64,000 nucleotides of DNA from Pseudomonas sp. MWU13-2105 (GCF_023242315.1 NZ_JALLIY010000009.1:1-64000); one strand, 5' to 3'; positions 18,346 through 26,120 are shown, counted from the stretch's first letter. A program made the numbers and translations. Notes: generated by a model not told the origin, from the letters alone.

Positions 18346-19923
18346 ATGCCCACCCGGCCAAAGCCAACGCTTAACCTGCGCACTCTCATCCTGCTGATTG
18401 CACTCCTCTCCGCCGTAACGACCCTGGCCAACAGTTTCTGGGTTATCTACAAGGTTCAGAAGCAGGAGTTGATCAGCAACGCACTCGATAACAACAAGGA
18501 CTACGCATCAAGAATCGCCGCCGGTATCGAGCAAGTCCTCAGCTCCGATATTGAAAAACTCAAATACAGCGCAGGTGTCATTGGCCGCGACTTTGACAAC
18601 CAGGGCCGCCTGGATGACGAAGCCCTGCGACTGCTCAAGCAGGACAGCAGTTTCAATTCCATCCTGGTGGCAAACACCACCGGCACAGTAGTGACATCAG
18701 CGCCGGAAAGTCTGAACATCAGTGGTCAGGCGCTGCGTGACAAAGAGCCGCTGCAAAGCCGTGTGCCCAAGATCAGCAACTCATTCAAATCCATCGCCGG
18801 CAATCTCGTGATCTTCATCTCTTATCCCGTATTCGGCGCACGGGGAGAATACCTGGGGCTCATCGGCGGGACCGTTCGACTCGACCAGGAAAACGCCTTG
18901 AACACCTTGGTCGATCAACATGTTCGCCATGACGGCGCGCATGTTTATCTGGTCGACAGAACACGCCGCGTGCTCTATCACCCGCAACCCGACAACATCG
19001 GAGCCATCATCGGCGATGACGCCATCGTCGATGCCGTCTTACAACGCAAGAACGGTACTCTCCAGGCGCACGACGCCAGCGGTATCGAGATGCTGGCCGG
19101 CTTCGAAACCGTTTCCAGCAGCGGCTGGGGCGTCGTTTCGCAACAGCCGCTCAACAGTACCCTCGCCATGCTGAATAAACTGATGAACAAGGTCGGCCTG
19201 GGGATAGCCCCGGTGGGCTTGCTCGGACTCGTGCTCATCTGGTGGTCGGGGACGAAGATTGCCAGCCCGCTGTCCATGCTGGCCAAGTATGCGAAACGCC
19301 TGGATGCGCCTGAGAGCTACAAGCGTATCAGTGCGGTTTCGGCCTTTTTTAACGAGGCCTGGCAAATCCGCCGCGCCCTGCTGTTCAGCGTCGGCTTGCT
19401 GCAGGAGAAGATCGGCCGACTGAACCGGCAGGCCCAGAGCGACGCGCTGACCGGGCTGGCCAATCGCCGGGCCATGCAAGACGCGCTGACGCTCTGGGAG
19501 GAAACCGGCCAATCATTCGCGGTTGTCTCCCTGGATATCGACCACTTCAAGCGGGTCAATGACAGCTTCGGCCATGGCGTCGGCGATGATACCCTTCGCG
19601 TCGTCGCCGACCTGATGAAGCAGAACTCGCGGGAGAACGACCTGCCCTGCCGGGTGGGCGGTGAGGAGTTTGTCCTGCTGCTTCCGAACAGCTCACTCAG
19701 GACCGCGGCCGAAGTGGCCGAAAGGCTTCGCGCCTCGATCGAGCGCACGACCATCGAAACCGTCGGACATATCACGGTTTCGTTCGGCGTTGCCCTGTGG
19801 ACACCAGAGAAGGCCTCCGTCGCCGCGGTCTTCGAGAAGGCCGATAAGCTTCTTTATCAGGCCAAGCAACAGGGGCGCAACCGTGTGGTGGTAGAAGAAA
19901 TGAATTTGCCCGAGAGAACATAG
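18346..19923 (+). CDS. Membrane diguanylate cyclase with periplasmic Cache sensor
   Basis: A 525-residue protein predicted to make cyclic di-GMP. Residues 12-35 are the first transmembrane helix, about 40-280 a periplasmic double Cache sensor (GRDFDNQGRLD, ISYPVFGARGEYLGLIGG, HVYLVDRTRRVLYHP), and about 283-303 the second helix. There is a short linker with a coiled-coil tail, then the GGDEF domain from about 360. The active-site signature is GGEEF at 438-442 and an RxxD inhibitory site is intact at 429-432 (REND), so activity with product inhibition is expected. Start ATG 18346 has a weak ribosome site. It may be cotranscribed with the FIST receptor. Confidence 0.9.
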   Translation: MPTRPKPTLNLRTLILLIALLSAVTTLANSFWVIYKVQKQELISNALDNNKDYASRIAAGIEQVLSSDIEKLKYSAGVIGRDFDNQGRLDDEALRLLKQDSSFNSILVANTTGTVVTSAPESLNISGQALRDKEPLQSRVPKISNSFKSIAGNLVIFISYPVFGARGEYLGLIGGTVRLDQENALNTLVDQHVRHDGAHVYLVDRTRRVLYHPQPDNIGAIIGDDAIVDAVLQRKNGTLQAHDASGIEMLAGFETVSSSGWGVVSQQPLNSTLAMLNKLMNKVGLGIAPVGLLGLVLIWWSGTKIASPLSMLAKYAKRLDAPESYKRISAVSAFFNEAWQIRRALLFSVGLLQEKIGRLNRQAQSDALTGLANRRAMQDALTLWEETGQSFAVVSLDIDHFKRVNDSFGHGVGDDTLRVVADLMKQNSRENDLPCRVGGEEFVLLLPNSSLRTAAEVAERLRASIERTTIETVGHITVSFGVALWTPEKASVAAVFEKADKLLYQAKQQGRNRVVVEEMNLPERT

Positions 19924-20288
19924 CTTGGCGGCGGGTCGGGCAAGTGGTCTTTCGGTGCACAGTCCAGGACCACCAACGACATCAAATTGATATTGCAGCT
20001 TCAGAATTGTCAGCTAGCCTAATCGGCCAGGAGGTTTGAATCTCCCAGCCCCGATAACCGGCCAATCACGCTGCTCCTCTTTCATGGAAGAATGACATGG
20101 CCAGCCCCGGTGTCACCTCGAGTGTGCGACACCTGCTCTTCCCCCTGACTGCCCTTCCCCTGCCGAGCCGGGTTACCCCGGCCTTCGCTGACAGCAGATT
20201 CCTTTCGCCTGCACCAGCGCACAACCGTGCGCAGGTACAGGTGCGCTCGCCCCCCCACCACCTGGTTTCCATAGAGAGAGACGACATC
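19924..20288. other. Intergenic region or 5' extension of the AttH-like gene
   Basis: 365 bp before the preferred start of the AttH-like gene. The gene's frame remains open back to an ATG at 20097, and its extra 64 residues contain a hydrophobic stretch near the start (RHLLFPLTALPLPSR). The extension is rich in Pro, Ser and Arg and ignores family homology, so it is probably not translated, but a signal peptide in it cannot be excluded. 19924-20096 shows nothing recognisable. Confidence 0.35.
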
Positions 20289-21347
20289 ATGACGTCATCG
20301 CAGCTTGCGCATCCTCCTGTTCCCGTGCCCTCGTCCGAAGTGGTCCTGCACCTGCCCAAGGACCAGTACCTGCACGTCGGCGCACCGACCGAATGGTGGT
20401 GGCATACCGGCACGCTCAAGGCGGGCGGGCGGGTCTTCGGCTTCGAGATCAACGCTGCGGCGTTCTATCCGCTGGGCTTCTTCCAGGTGATGCTGACGGA
20501 TGTAGAGAACCAGAAGCACTATCAACTGACCGCCTTGATTCCGGGTATCAAGGATTGGGCGGAAAGCGACCCGAGCAAGGACTGGTGGGTGAAACAGACG
20601 GGCCTCGACGGTGTGTCGTATGTGACGATGAAAGCGCCCCAGGCTGATCCGACAAAAAACATGCAGGTTGAGGCGGTGATCGTGGACGCGGCCACCAAGA
20701 CGGTCGTGAAGTTTTCGTTGAGGATGTCCCAGGAAGGACACCCGCTGTTTGTATGGGGCCGTGGTGTGCTGGACTATCCGGAAAAACCGGGTGGCCTGCA
20801 GCAGAACAACTACTACTACTCGCTGACGCGGATACACACGGAGGGGACACTGACCGTCGGCGACGATGAGTTTGCTGTTACGGGGCTTACGTGGATGGAC
20901 CACGAGTATGGCAACTTCGGAAACGCGGCCAACCCGACCCTGTGGTTCCTGCAGGCCATGCAACTGGAGAACGGCGTGCACATCTCGCACTACACGACCT
21001 TCATCAAGGGGGCTCCTGCGCCAAAGCTCGATGTGCCGGTGCCGAGCAAGGCAACGATCGAATTCCCCGATGGGACCACCTACTACCAGACGGATTGCAC
21101 GATGACGCCGACCGGAAGAACCTGGACCGGTCCGACCGGCGTGGTGTTCTTCATGGAGTTCAAGGTCGAGATTCCAGCGTTCGATGCCGTGCTCCATGTC
21201 GTCAGCCTGGTGGATGCGCAAGACTTTCCCTTCCCCAGGCTTCCTGGCACCAATCCCAGTGATACCTATGAAGGCGTGGCCAGGGCCAGCGGTACCTTCA
21301 AAGGCGAGCCGGTGCAGGGCACGGCCTGGAACGAGCAACAGTCGTAG
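20289..21347 (+). CDS. AttH/CrtC-like lipocalin-domain protein
   Basis: A 352-residue protein of the AttH / carotenoid 1,2-hydratase superfamily, which has two tandem lipocalin-like barrels. The mark is the Trp-rich sequence TEWWWHTGTLKAGGRVFGFE (about residues 34-53) and the later TWMDHEYGNFG segment, where the conserved Trp-Asp-His lies. Family members act on hydrophobic substrates, or their function is unknown; no carotenoid genes are nearby. The start at 20289 follows a GAGAGAG ribosome site. A longer start at 20097 is possible. The gene marks the left edge of the accessory patch that follows. Confidence 0.7.
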   Translation: MTSSQLAHPPVPVPSSEVVLHLPKDQYLHVGAPTEWWWHTGTLKAGGRVFGFEINAAAFYPLGFFQVMLTDVENQKHYQLTALIPGIKDWAESDPSKDWWVKQTGLDGVSYVTMKAPQADPTKNMQVEAVIVDAATKTVVKFSLRMSQEGHPLFVWGRGVLDYPEKPGGLQQNNYYYSLTRIHTEGTLTVGDDEFAVTGLTWMDHEYGNFGNAANPTLWFLQAMQLENGVHISHYTTFIKGAPAPKLDVPVPSKATIEFPDGTTYYQTDCTMTPTGRTWTGPTGVVFFMEFKVEIPAFDAVLHVVSLVDAQDFPFPRLPGTNPSDTYEGVARASGTFKGEPVQGTAWNEQQS

Positions 21348-21470
21348 GGGATGGCCCCGGTGTCTTTGTTTCAGACATTGGGGCCGGTCTTGCTTCCACC
21401 CTCGGGAGTCTGGAATTTGTTTTGCATCTACCTGGCCGACAAGAACGCGAATGGGCGCCCTTTTTCCGTA

Positions 21471-21845
21471 TCACAATTCATCGGTGACGGGCACCACCAG
21501 ATGAAAGACGCAGAGCAAAACAAATAGTATCCCCAAGTACTGGGGGAGTTTGAACCATCTCTGCAGGGCTATTGGAACAGGTTCAAGCTCCTGCTCCGTG
21601 AGCAATCCTCGCCGTATGTAAAGCTTTGGAAACATGAAAAATGAGCCAACAAAAAGCACCCTCATGACTCGACTGTCATAGGAGTTACCACCCCACCAGC
21701 GGTGATGACCGATCATCGTCGCATTATCCTTAAAATATGCTTCGACTACATCAAGCTTGGTTTTGGCAAGGTAGGCCAACAAACCGATACTAAAGAAGCT
21801 CGAAAACATGAACAGAACAGCAACAGCGTTATGCAGCATCGTCAT
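21471..21845 (-). CDS. Small membrane protein, candidate immunity protein of the overlapping toxin gene
   Basis: A 124-residue protein with two or three hydrophobic segments (about residues 5-27, 65-82 and 100-120) and a Trp-Trp-Gly motif in between (HHRWWGGNSYDSR). I do not recognise a characterised family. Its start at 21845 overlaps the 3' end of the toxin candidate by 17 bp, and its ribosome site GAGGGGGG lies inside that gene, so the two are translationally coupled. It is clearly more A/T-rich than the rest of the window. A membrane protein coupled to a glycine-zipper protein is the arrangement of pore-forming effectors with immunity proteins, such as Tse4-Tsi4. The role is inferred. Confidence 0.55.
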   Translation of the reverse strand: MTMLHNAVAVLFMFSSFFSIGLLAYLAKTKLDVVEAYFKDNATMIGHHRWWGGNSYDSRVMRVLFVGSFFMFPKLYIRRGLLTEQELEPVPIALQRWFKLPQYLGILFVLLCVFHLVVPVTDEL

Positions 21846-22812
21846 CAGCGCCCCCCTCATAAATCAAATCACCGAAACGTTCTCCCAGTCCTCCACCGAT
21901 GATCCCTCCGCCATAGCCACCGGCAGCGCCGCCAATAATTCCGCAAGTCAAAGCGCCCCACCCTCCAGAAACGATGCCGAGTCCAAAGACGCATACAGCT
22001 CCACCGGCGTGGGCTCCAAGCTTTCCTCCGATATAAGACCCCATAATTCCTCCCGACGCCTTACCGCCCTCCACATACCGCGCTTTCCTACACTGCTCCT
22101 CCCGCCCCGTCGAACACGCCTCCTGAATCGCCAGCCCCGCCGCCCCCACGTCCAGCGCCATACCCACATAGCCACCTTTGCTCAGGAAACGGGAGGTGCT
22201 GGCAATCTTGTTGATCCGTTGTGCATACCCGTCGATTTCCTGGCGATGCAGGTAGCTCCGGGTGGAAATGCCGAGCATCTTCTTGATCGACTTGTTGTGC
22301 CGCAGGCTGGTGCCGTAATGACCGACGCCCTGGAGTTGCATGTCCAGCTTCTGGAACAGTGCCTGGCGCTTGACGATGAACTCGGCCCTGGCCGAAGCGC
22401 CGCCTTTCAGATGCTGCTGAAGCAGCTTTTCGATTTCCTTCAAGGTGTCCTCCACCCCGGTCAAATGCCGCCCCCAGGCCGCAGTGGAACTGCCGATACC
22501 AATCGAGCTATAACCCAGCAACCCCTGCAACAAATCATAGTTGTTCAGGATCTCGACACCTGCCCTGGGTTCGAGGCTCAGGGCCAGATCGATTTCCCGG
22601 GCTCGGGTCATCAACCAGGCCTCTTCAAAGGTGCAGGAGGCCGTGCTGTCGTCGGGTACGATCACCAGTTGCCCTGGGGTGACCATCGAGCGGCGCAGGT
22701 GACTATTAATTGTGTCGAACTTGGTAAGTGCATGTGAGCCGCGCTGTATCAACAACTGGCTCTTTAGACTGGGGTAATGAGTGGTCTTTTCATTGATGAA
22801 TCCATGCGCCAT
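21829..22812 (-). CDS. Glycine-zipper protein, candidate pore-forming antibacterial toxin
   Basis: A 327-residue protein that I cannot assign to a named family with certainty. Residues about 30-55 (FDTINSHLRRSMVTPGQLVIVPD) resemble the second half of a LysM-like fold. The middle, about 85-240, is helical and charged. Residues 249-318 are a dense Gly-rich membrane region with repeated GxxxG spacing (GGIMGSYIGGKLGAHAGG, CGIIGGAAGGYGGGIIGGG). Such glycine zippers form pores in Tse4-type T6SS effectors. No signal peptide is present, which fits delivery by a secretion machine. The ATG at 22812 has AAAGGATG 6 bp before it. Function as toxin is inference; no T6SS genes, VgrG or PAAR are in the window. 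Confidence 0.55.
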   Translation of the reverse strand: MAHGFINEKTTHYPSLKSQLLIQRGSHALTKFDTINSHLRRSMVTPGQLVIVPDDSTASCTFEEAWLMTRAREIDLALSLEPRAGVEILNNYDLLQGLLGYSSIGIGSSTAAWGRHLTGVEDTLKEIEKLLQQHLKGGASARAEFIVKRQALFQKLDMQLQGVGHYGTSLRHNKSIKKMLGISTRSYLHRQEIDGYAQRINKIASTSRFLSKGGYVGMALDVGAAGLAIQEACSTGREEQCRKARYVEGGKASGGIMGSYIGGKLGAHAGGAVCVFGLGIVSGGWGALTCGIIGGAAGGYGGGIIGGGLGERFGDLIYEGGADDDAA

Positions 22813-22866
22813 GTTTCACATCCTTTATGTGTGAAAAACGGCGCTAGATATAACGACAGATAAACA

Positions 22867-22992
22867 CTAAAAGAAGAGCAATACCGCCACCCGAGACAAC
22901 TCCCAATCAACTATCAGAAATATCCCACAGACTAGCAAAGCGAAGCTCCCGTAGCCTGTCAATAATGTTAGCCACTCTTCTTTTAATATCCG
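22867..22992 (-). pseudogene. Possible C-terminal remnant of a membrane protein gene
   Basis: On the minus strand a 41-codon stretch ending in TAG reads RILKEEWLTLLTGYGSFALL and then VCGIFLIVDWELS followed by a hydrophobic end. This looks like the end of an integral membrane protein, perhaps a further immunity-like gene. The frame continues to 23106 but loses this character upstream of 22992, where the antitoxin ribosome site begins on the other strand. No start can be assigned. Confidence 0.3.
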
Positions 22993-23006
22993 AAAGGAGC
23001 TCTTTC

Positions 23007-23255
23007 GTGACGCATATTTTACTGTCACAAACGGTCTTAAGCATTTCCAACCTGAAGAAAAAACCAGTGGACTCCGTGACGGCTGACGGCGATTTCTCTG
23101 TGACAAACCTCAATCGCAACGGGCCGGCACTCTACTGCGTTCCCGACTCAGAATATGAAGCCATGATGGAGCGCTTGGAAGACATGGAACTGGCCGCTAT
23201 CTGCCATGAACGTGGGGGCGCCCCAACAATAAAGATTTCCCTTGATGCTCTATGA
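23007..23255 (+). CDS. Orphan antitoxin, Phd/YefM (StbD-like) family
   Basis: An 82-residue antitoxin. The N-terminal Phd-type DNA-binding domain is clear: ILLSQTVLSISNLKKKPVDSV, then FSVTNLNRNGPALYCVPDSEYE (residues about 1-60). The C-terminal part, which normally wraps a RelE/ParE-like toxin, ends TIKISLDAL. The start is a GTG at 23007 with AAGGAG 7 bp upstream; the upstream frame to 22965 is not needed. In the StbDE/RelBE arrangement a toxin gene should follow. Here the next 130 bp contain only a 51-codon frame without toxin features, so the toxin seems lost. Confidence 0.75.
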   Translation: MTHILLSQTVLSISNLKKKPVDSVTADGDFSVTNLNRNGPALYCVPDSEYEAMMERLEDMELAAICHERGGAPTIKISLDAL

Positions 23256-23393
23256 GCAGGGACTCTGAAAAAAGGACGGGACTTCCGAAACCTGGTGCCA
23301 GCTGCACCTTGGTCACGCTAACCACCTACGGTAAAAGCGCCACCGAAAACACATCTGCAAACATACGGCGCAAAATCACCAAGGAGCTGAATC

Positions 23394-23588
23394 ATGCCCC
23401 TGACTGAAAAAGAACTCACGGAACGGGATGCCAAACGTAATATCAGCGAAGAGCTGTTGGCGTCCATTCGGGATGTGAAAGTCGGGCTGGTACAGGAAGT
23501 TGATAACGGCAAATTCGCCACGGATGAGCAGGTTGGGACGATACGTGTCCGGTGCTGGAGCCAGAACGCAGACTCGACTAACCGCTGA
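23394..23588 (+). pseudogene. Truncated helix-turn-helix antitoxin (HigA/NadS-like) fragment
   Basis: A 64-codon frame beginning MPLTEKELTERDAKRNISEE and continuing LLASIRDVKVGLVQEV. This matches the N-terminus of HigA/NadS-type antitoxins, which normally go on to an HTH of the form TGLSQ.QFA.LLGVS. Here the protein ends after residue 64 in unrelated sequence (RCWSQNADSTNR), before the HTH. A ribosome site AAGGAG lies upstream at 23380-23385. It is best read as a decayed toxin-antitoxin remnant, though a short protein could still be made. Confidence 0.5.
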
Positions 23589-23645
23589 CTGGTGAAATGG
23601 CTTCTAGATAAACACTGGTTTGAGTCCTTACTGGCCAAGCACCAC

Positions 23646-24134
23646 TTACTTAAGCAACCGAGTATCCAGCCCAAACCGCTCTTGCGACACAAGCCTGAAC
23701 TGCTCAGCCGCCAAATCGCAGCTCACCAGCAAATTCCAGGAATGCCGAGTCACCGCCGAAGGGATCAGCACGAAGGGATGCTGAGCCAACAACTCATCAG
23801 CAAACTGTCGCTGATTGGGCGAGGGTAACGAAGGGACAAGCCAGTTCGGGTTCGGCACATCTTCTGGCTGCACAACCTTGATAAGCGATGAATCCAGTAC
23901 CTCAAAGCACGTCAGCACATGGGGCACCATATCCAGTGCATCGAACCCCAAGTGGGCCGCGACTTCCAGAATAGCCGTGGACGGGTCCGACGACGCATAA
24001 ATCACCCGGCGGCCGGGTGGGTTCCATCGGCCACCGGATCGCTGCGCGCCAATGCCACTGTCCCACGTGTCCTTGTAGATCTCGCGGTCAAGGCGCCAAG
24101 CGTGCCACTGCCCGTCCCAGGGCAAAGGATTCAT
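23646..24134 (-). CDS. RES-domain toxin of a RES-Xre toxin-antitoxin system
   Basis: A 162-residue RES toxin. The family degrades NAD+ and so stops growth. Conserved parts are GGRWNPPGRRVIYAS (Arg 36 and Tyr 46), the Glu in AILEVAAHL (about residue 57), and PSAV with Ser 126 followed by a conserved Asn in HSWNLLV. These supply the Arg, Glu and Ser that give the family its name. The length is typical. Its start overlaps the stop of the antitoxin gene by 4 bp, so toxin synthesis depends on antitoxin translation. All key residues appear intact, so the system is probably active. Confidence 0.88.
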   Translation of the reverse strand: MNPLPWDGQWHAWRLDREIYKDTWDSGIGAQRSGGRWNPPGRRVIYASSDPSTAILEVAAHLGFDALDMVPHVLTCFEVLDSSLIKVVQPEDVPNPNWLVPSLPSPNQRQFADELLAQHPFVLIPSAVTRHSWNLLVSCDLAAEQFRLVSQERFGLDTRLLK

Positions 24135-24640
24135 TGATAGACCCCGTGTTCAATCCGGGTCAGGTAATCTTCCACCACCTGGAAGCCAAGCGAGTTCTCG
24201 ATCAGTTCCAGCGGGACATTACCGTCCAGGTACTTGCAGGGTTTCTGCAGCCAATCCTCAGCCAACTGCTGGCTGCCAAACACGTTGGTGGCGTGCTCCA
24301 AGGTCTGGGCATACTGAAACGCAACCGTACTTTGTTGCTGGTTCAGGCGTACTGGCTTGGTCTCTTTCGCCAAACGCTGGACGGTCCTGACAGACTTCCC
24401 TGTAATGCGCTGAACCAGGCCGTGCTCCATGTACAGAGCGGATGTTGAAAGCATGTCCCTGACGTCACTCAGGTCAAAGCCTTCCTGCGTGTACCGGATG
24501 ATCAGCATGCGCTCATCACCTTTGCGGCCATGTAATAGCACCTCAGTAGGTTTTCTGGTGATGTTCGCTGTCCTTGGCACCGCTACCCCTTTTCCTGTGG
24601 ATTTAACGGTTGGCTTGTTAGCTGGCTTCGCTGCGGACAT
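24131..24640 (-). CDS. Xre/MbcA/ParS-type antitoxin of the RES-Xre system
   Basis: A 169-residue antitoxin. After a basic, Lys/Thr-rich leader (residues 1-30) there is a DNA-binding region (about 55-95, EGFDLSDVRDMLSTSALYME then ITGKSVRTVQRL) and a C-terminal DUF2384 toxin-binding domain (about 105-169, with FGSQQLAEDWLQKPCKYLDG and the PLELI.NS.GF..V.D.L.RIE.G.Y tail). It should neutralise the RES protein and repress its own operon. A strong ribosome site TAGGAGGT lies 7 bp upstream of the ATG, and a perfect palindrome lies just before that. Confidence 0.88.
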   Translation of the reverse strand: MSAAKPANKPTVKSTGKGVAVPRTANITRKPTEVLLHGRKGDERMLIIRYTQEGFDLSDVRDMLSTSALYMEHGLVQRITGKSVRTVQRLAKETKPVRLNQQQSTVAFQYAQTLEHATNVFGSQQLAEDWLQKPCKYLDGNVPLELIENSLGFQVVEDYLTRIEHGVYQ

Positions 24641-24655
24641 AGCGGTGACCTCCTA

Positions 24656-24688
24656 CGACATTTGGCACAATCATAGCGCCAAATGTCG
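24656..24688 (-). promoter_or_regulatory. Operator palindrome of the RES-Xre operon
   Basis: A perfect 11-bp inverted repeat, CGACATTTGGC at 24656-24666 and GCCAAATGTCG at 24678-24688, with an 11-bp centre. The centre contains, on the minus strand, TATGAT (24670-24675), a good sigma-70 -10 box, so a dimer bound on both arms would cover the promoter. The left arm ends next to the ribosome site. Autoregulation by the Xre antitoxin is the standard model for this family; binding here is inferred. Confidence 0.65.
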
Positions 24689-24994
24689 CGATGCGAGCAG
24701 CTGAGTTTACCGGCCTAAGCGTCGCGCTCTTCATCTGCTTCCAGCGCGGCATCCAAGGAGAGTGCTTTCGCGCAATACAGCAGAAGGGAGAATGGGCAGC
24801 AACAATAAGGGTAGTGGAGCACTCGAAGCGCTCAAGCCAGAATTTGAAGCGAAACATTTCAAACGCCTGCTGCGCTTGCCAGCCCCGGCGATCAAACCCA
24901 TTTCCTGATAAACTGCGCCCCATTCAGCCTCACGCCACTCAAGCCCGCGCCCTGCCCCATCCGCGCCGGCTGCGTCTACAGCGACAGACCTTCC
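24689..24994. other. Region between RES-Xre operator and dusA
   Basis: 306 bp. A 38-codon frame at 24792-24908 reads MGSNNKGSGALEALKPEFEA then KHFKRLLRLPAPAIKPIS; it has GGGAG directly before the ATG, which is too close for a normal ribosome site. I do not recognise it, and it may be the end of a lost gene. The rest should hold the dusA promoter. dusA is a known integration site for islands, so scars are possible here, but I see no attachment repeats or integrase. Confidence 0.3.
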
Positions 24995-25996
24995 ATGCCT
25001 TTGAACGACGCTACACCTTCCCACTCCGAGCCATCTCGCCGCTTCAGCGTTGCCCCGATGATGGATTGGACTGATAGACACTGCAGATTCTTCCTACGCC
25101 TGCTCTCCAAGCACACCCTGCTCTACACCGAAATGGTCACCACCGGCGCCATCCTTCATGGCGACCATGAGCGTTTCCTGCGTCACAACGAGGCCGAGCA
25201 TCCACTGGCCCTGCAACTGGGCGGCAGTGTGCCGGCTGATCTCGCCGCCTGCGCCCGTATGGCCCAGGACGCCGGCTACGACGAAGTGAACCTCAACGTC
25301 GGCTGCCCCAGCGACCGGGTGCAGAACAATATGATCGGTGCCTGCCTGATGGGGCATCCCGAGTTGGTAGCCGATTGCGTGAAAGCCATGCGCGACGCGG
25401 TGTCGATTCCGGTCACGGTCAAACACCGCATCGGTATCAACGGACGGGACAGCTACGCCGAACTCTGCGATTTCGTCGGCAAGGTGCAGGAAGCCGGTTG
25501 CCGCAGCTTCACCGTGCACGCGCGCATCGCGATTCTGGAAGGCCTGTCGCCGAAGGAGAATCGGGATATTCCGCCGCTGCGTTATGACGTCGCCGCTCAG
25601 TTGAAGCGCGACTTCCCGGCGCTGGAGATCATCCTTAACGGCGGGATCAAGACGCTGGAGCAGTGCCACGAACATCTGCAGACGTTTGACGGGGTGATGC
25701 TCGGCCGCGAGGCGTATCACAACCCGTATCTGCTGGCCGAGGTGGACCAGCAGTTGTTTGGCAGTGACGCGCCGGTGATTTCACGGGCGCAAGCGTTGGC
25801 GCAGTTGCGGCCTTATGTGGAAGCGCATATTGCTGATGGCGGGGCGATGCACCATATCACCCGGCATGTTTTGGGGCTGGGTACTGGGTTTCCAGGGGCA
25901 CGGCGGTTTCGGCAGTTGCTGTCGGTGGATATTCACAAGACCAAGGATCCGCTGGCATTGCTGGATCAGGCTGGGGAGTTGTTGGAGGGGCGGTAA
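24995..25996 (+). CDS. dusA: tRNA-dihydrouridine(20/20a) synthase
   Basis: A 333-residue FMN-dependent enzyme that reduces uridine in the D-loop of tRNA. The N-terminus of the barrel reads FSVAPMMDWTDRHCRFFLR, the DusA form of the family start. The catalytic cysteine is in NLNVGCPSDRVQ (about residue 108), and FMN-binding residues are in VKHRIGIN, ILNGGI and VMLGREAY. The C-terminal helical tRNA-binding domain has MHHITRHVLGL. Length is typical. The gene is complete at its 5' end, although dusA 5' ends are used by some integrative elements. A two-way terminator and a REP follow. Confidence 0.95.
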   Translation: MPLNDATPSHSEPSRRFSVAPMMDWTDRHCRFFLRLLSKHTLLYTEMVTTGAILHGDHERFLRHNEAEHPLALQLGGSVPADLAACARMAQDAGYDEVNLNVGCPSDRVQNNMIGACLMGHPELVADCVKAMRDAVSIPVTVKHRIGINGRDSYAELCDFVGKVQEAGCRSFTVHARIAILEGLSPKENRDIPPLRYDVAAQLKRDFPALEIILNGGIKTLEQCHEHLQTFDGVMLGREAYHNPYLLAEVDQQLFGSDAPVISRAQALAQLRPYVEAHIADGGAMHHITRHVLGLGTGFPGARRFRQLLSVDIHKTKDPLALLDQAGELLEGR

Positions 25997-26027
25997 CGCG
26001 ATCGACTAGGGACCGCGTTATCGTTCT

Positions 26028-26057
26028 TCGCGGGCAAGCTCCGCTCCCACAGGGGAC
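26028..26057. repeat. Single Pseudomonas REP element
   Basis: A 30-bp sequence with core GCGGGCAAGCTCCGCTCCCA. The same 30 bases occur at 62957-62986 as the right arm of a REPIN-like hairpin. Here only one arm is present, between dusA and its terminator. Confidence 0.75.
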
Positions 26058-26120
26058 CGCGTAGGACCGTATTGTCGTTTATCGCCGGTTCAAGCCGGCT
26101 CTAGGTTCGAGAGAAGCGCA

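Noticed and set aside
23256..23396. A 51-codon frame directly after the orphan antitoxin, considered as its toxin
   Set aside because: It lacks the length and the conserved residues of RelE/ParE toxins and its sequence is not protein-like after the first 20 codons.
24691..25074. A 127-codon + strand frame running into dusA
   Set aside because: It overlaps dusA in another frame and its composition (many Arg, Pro, His) is that of a chance frame.
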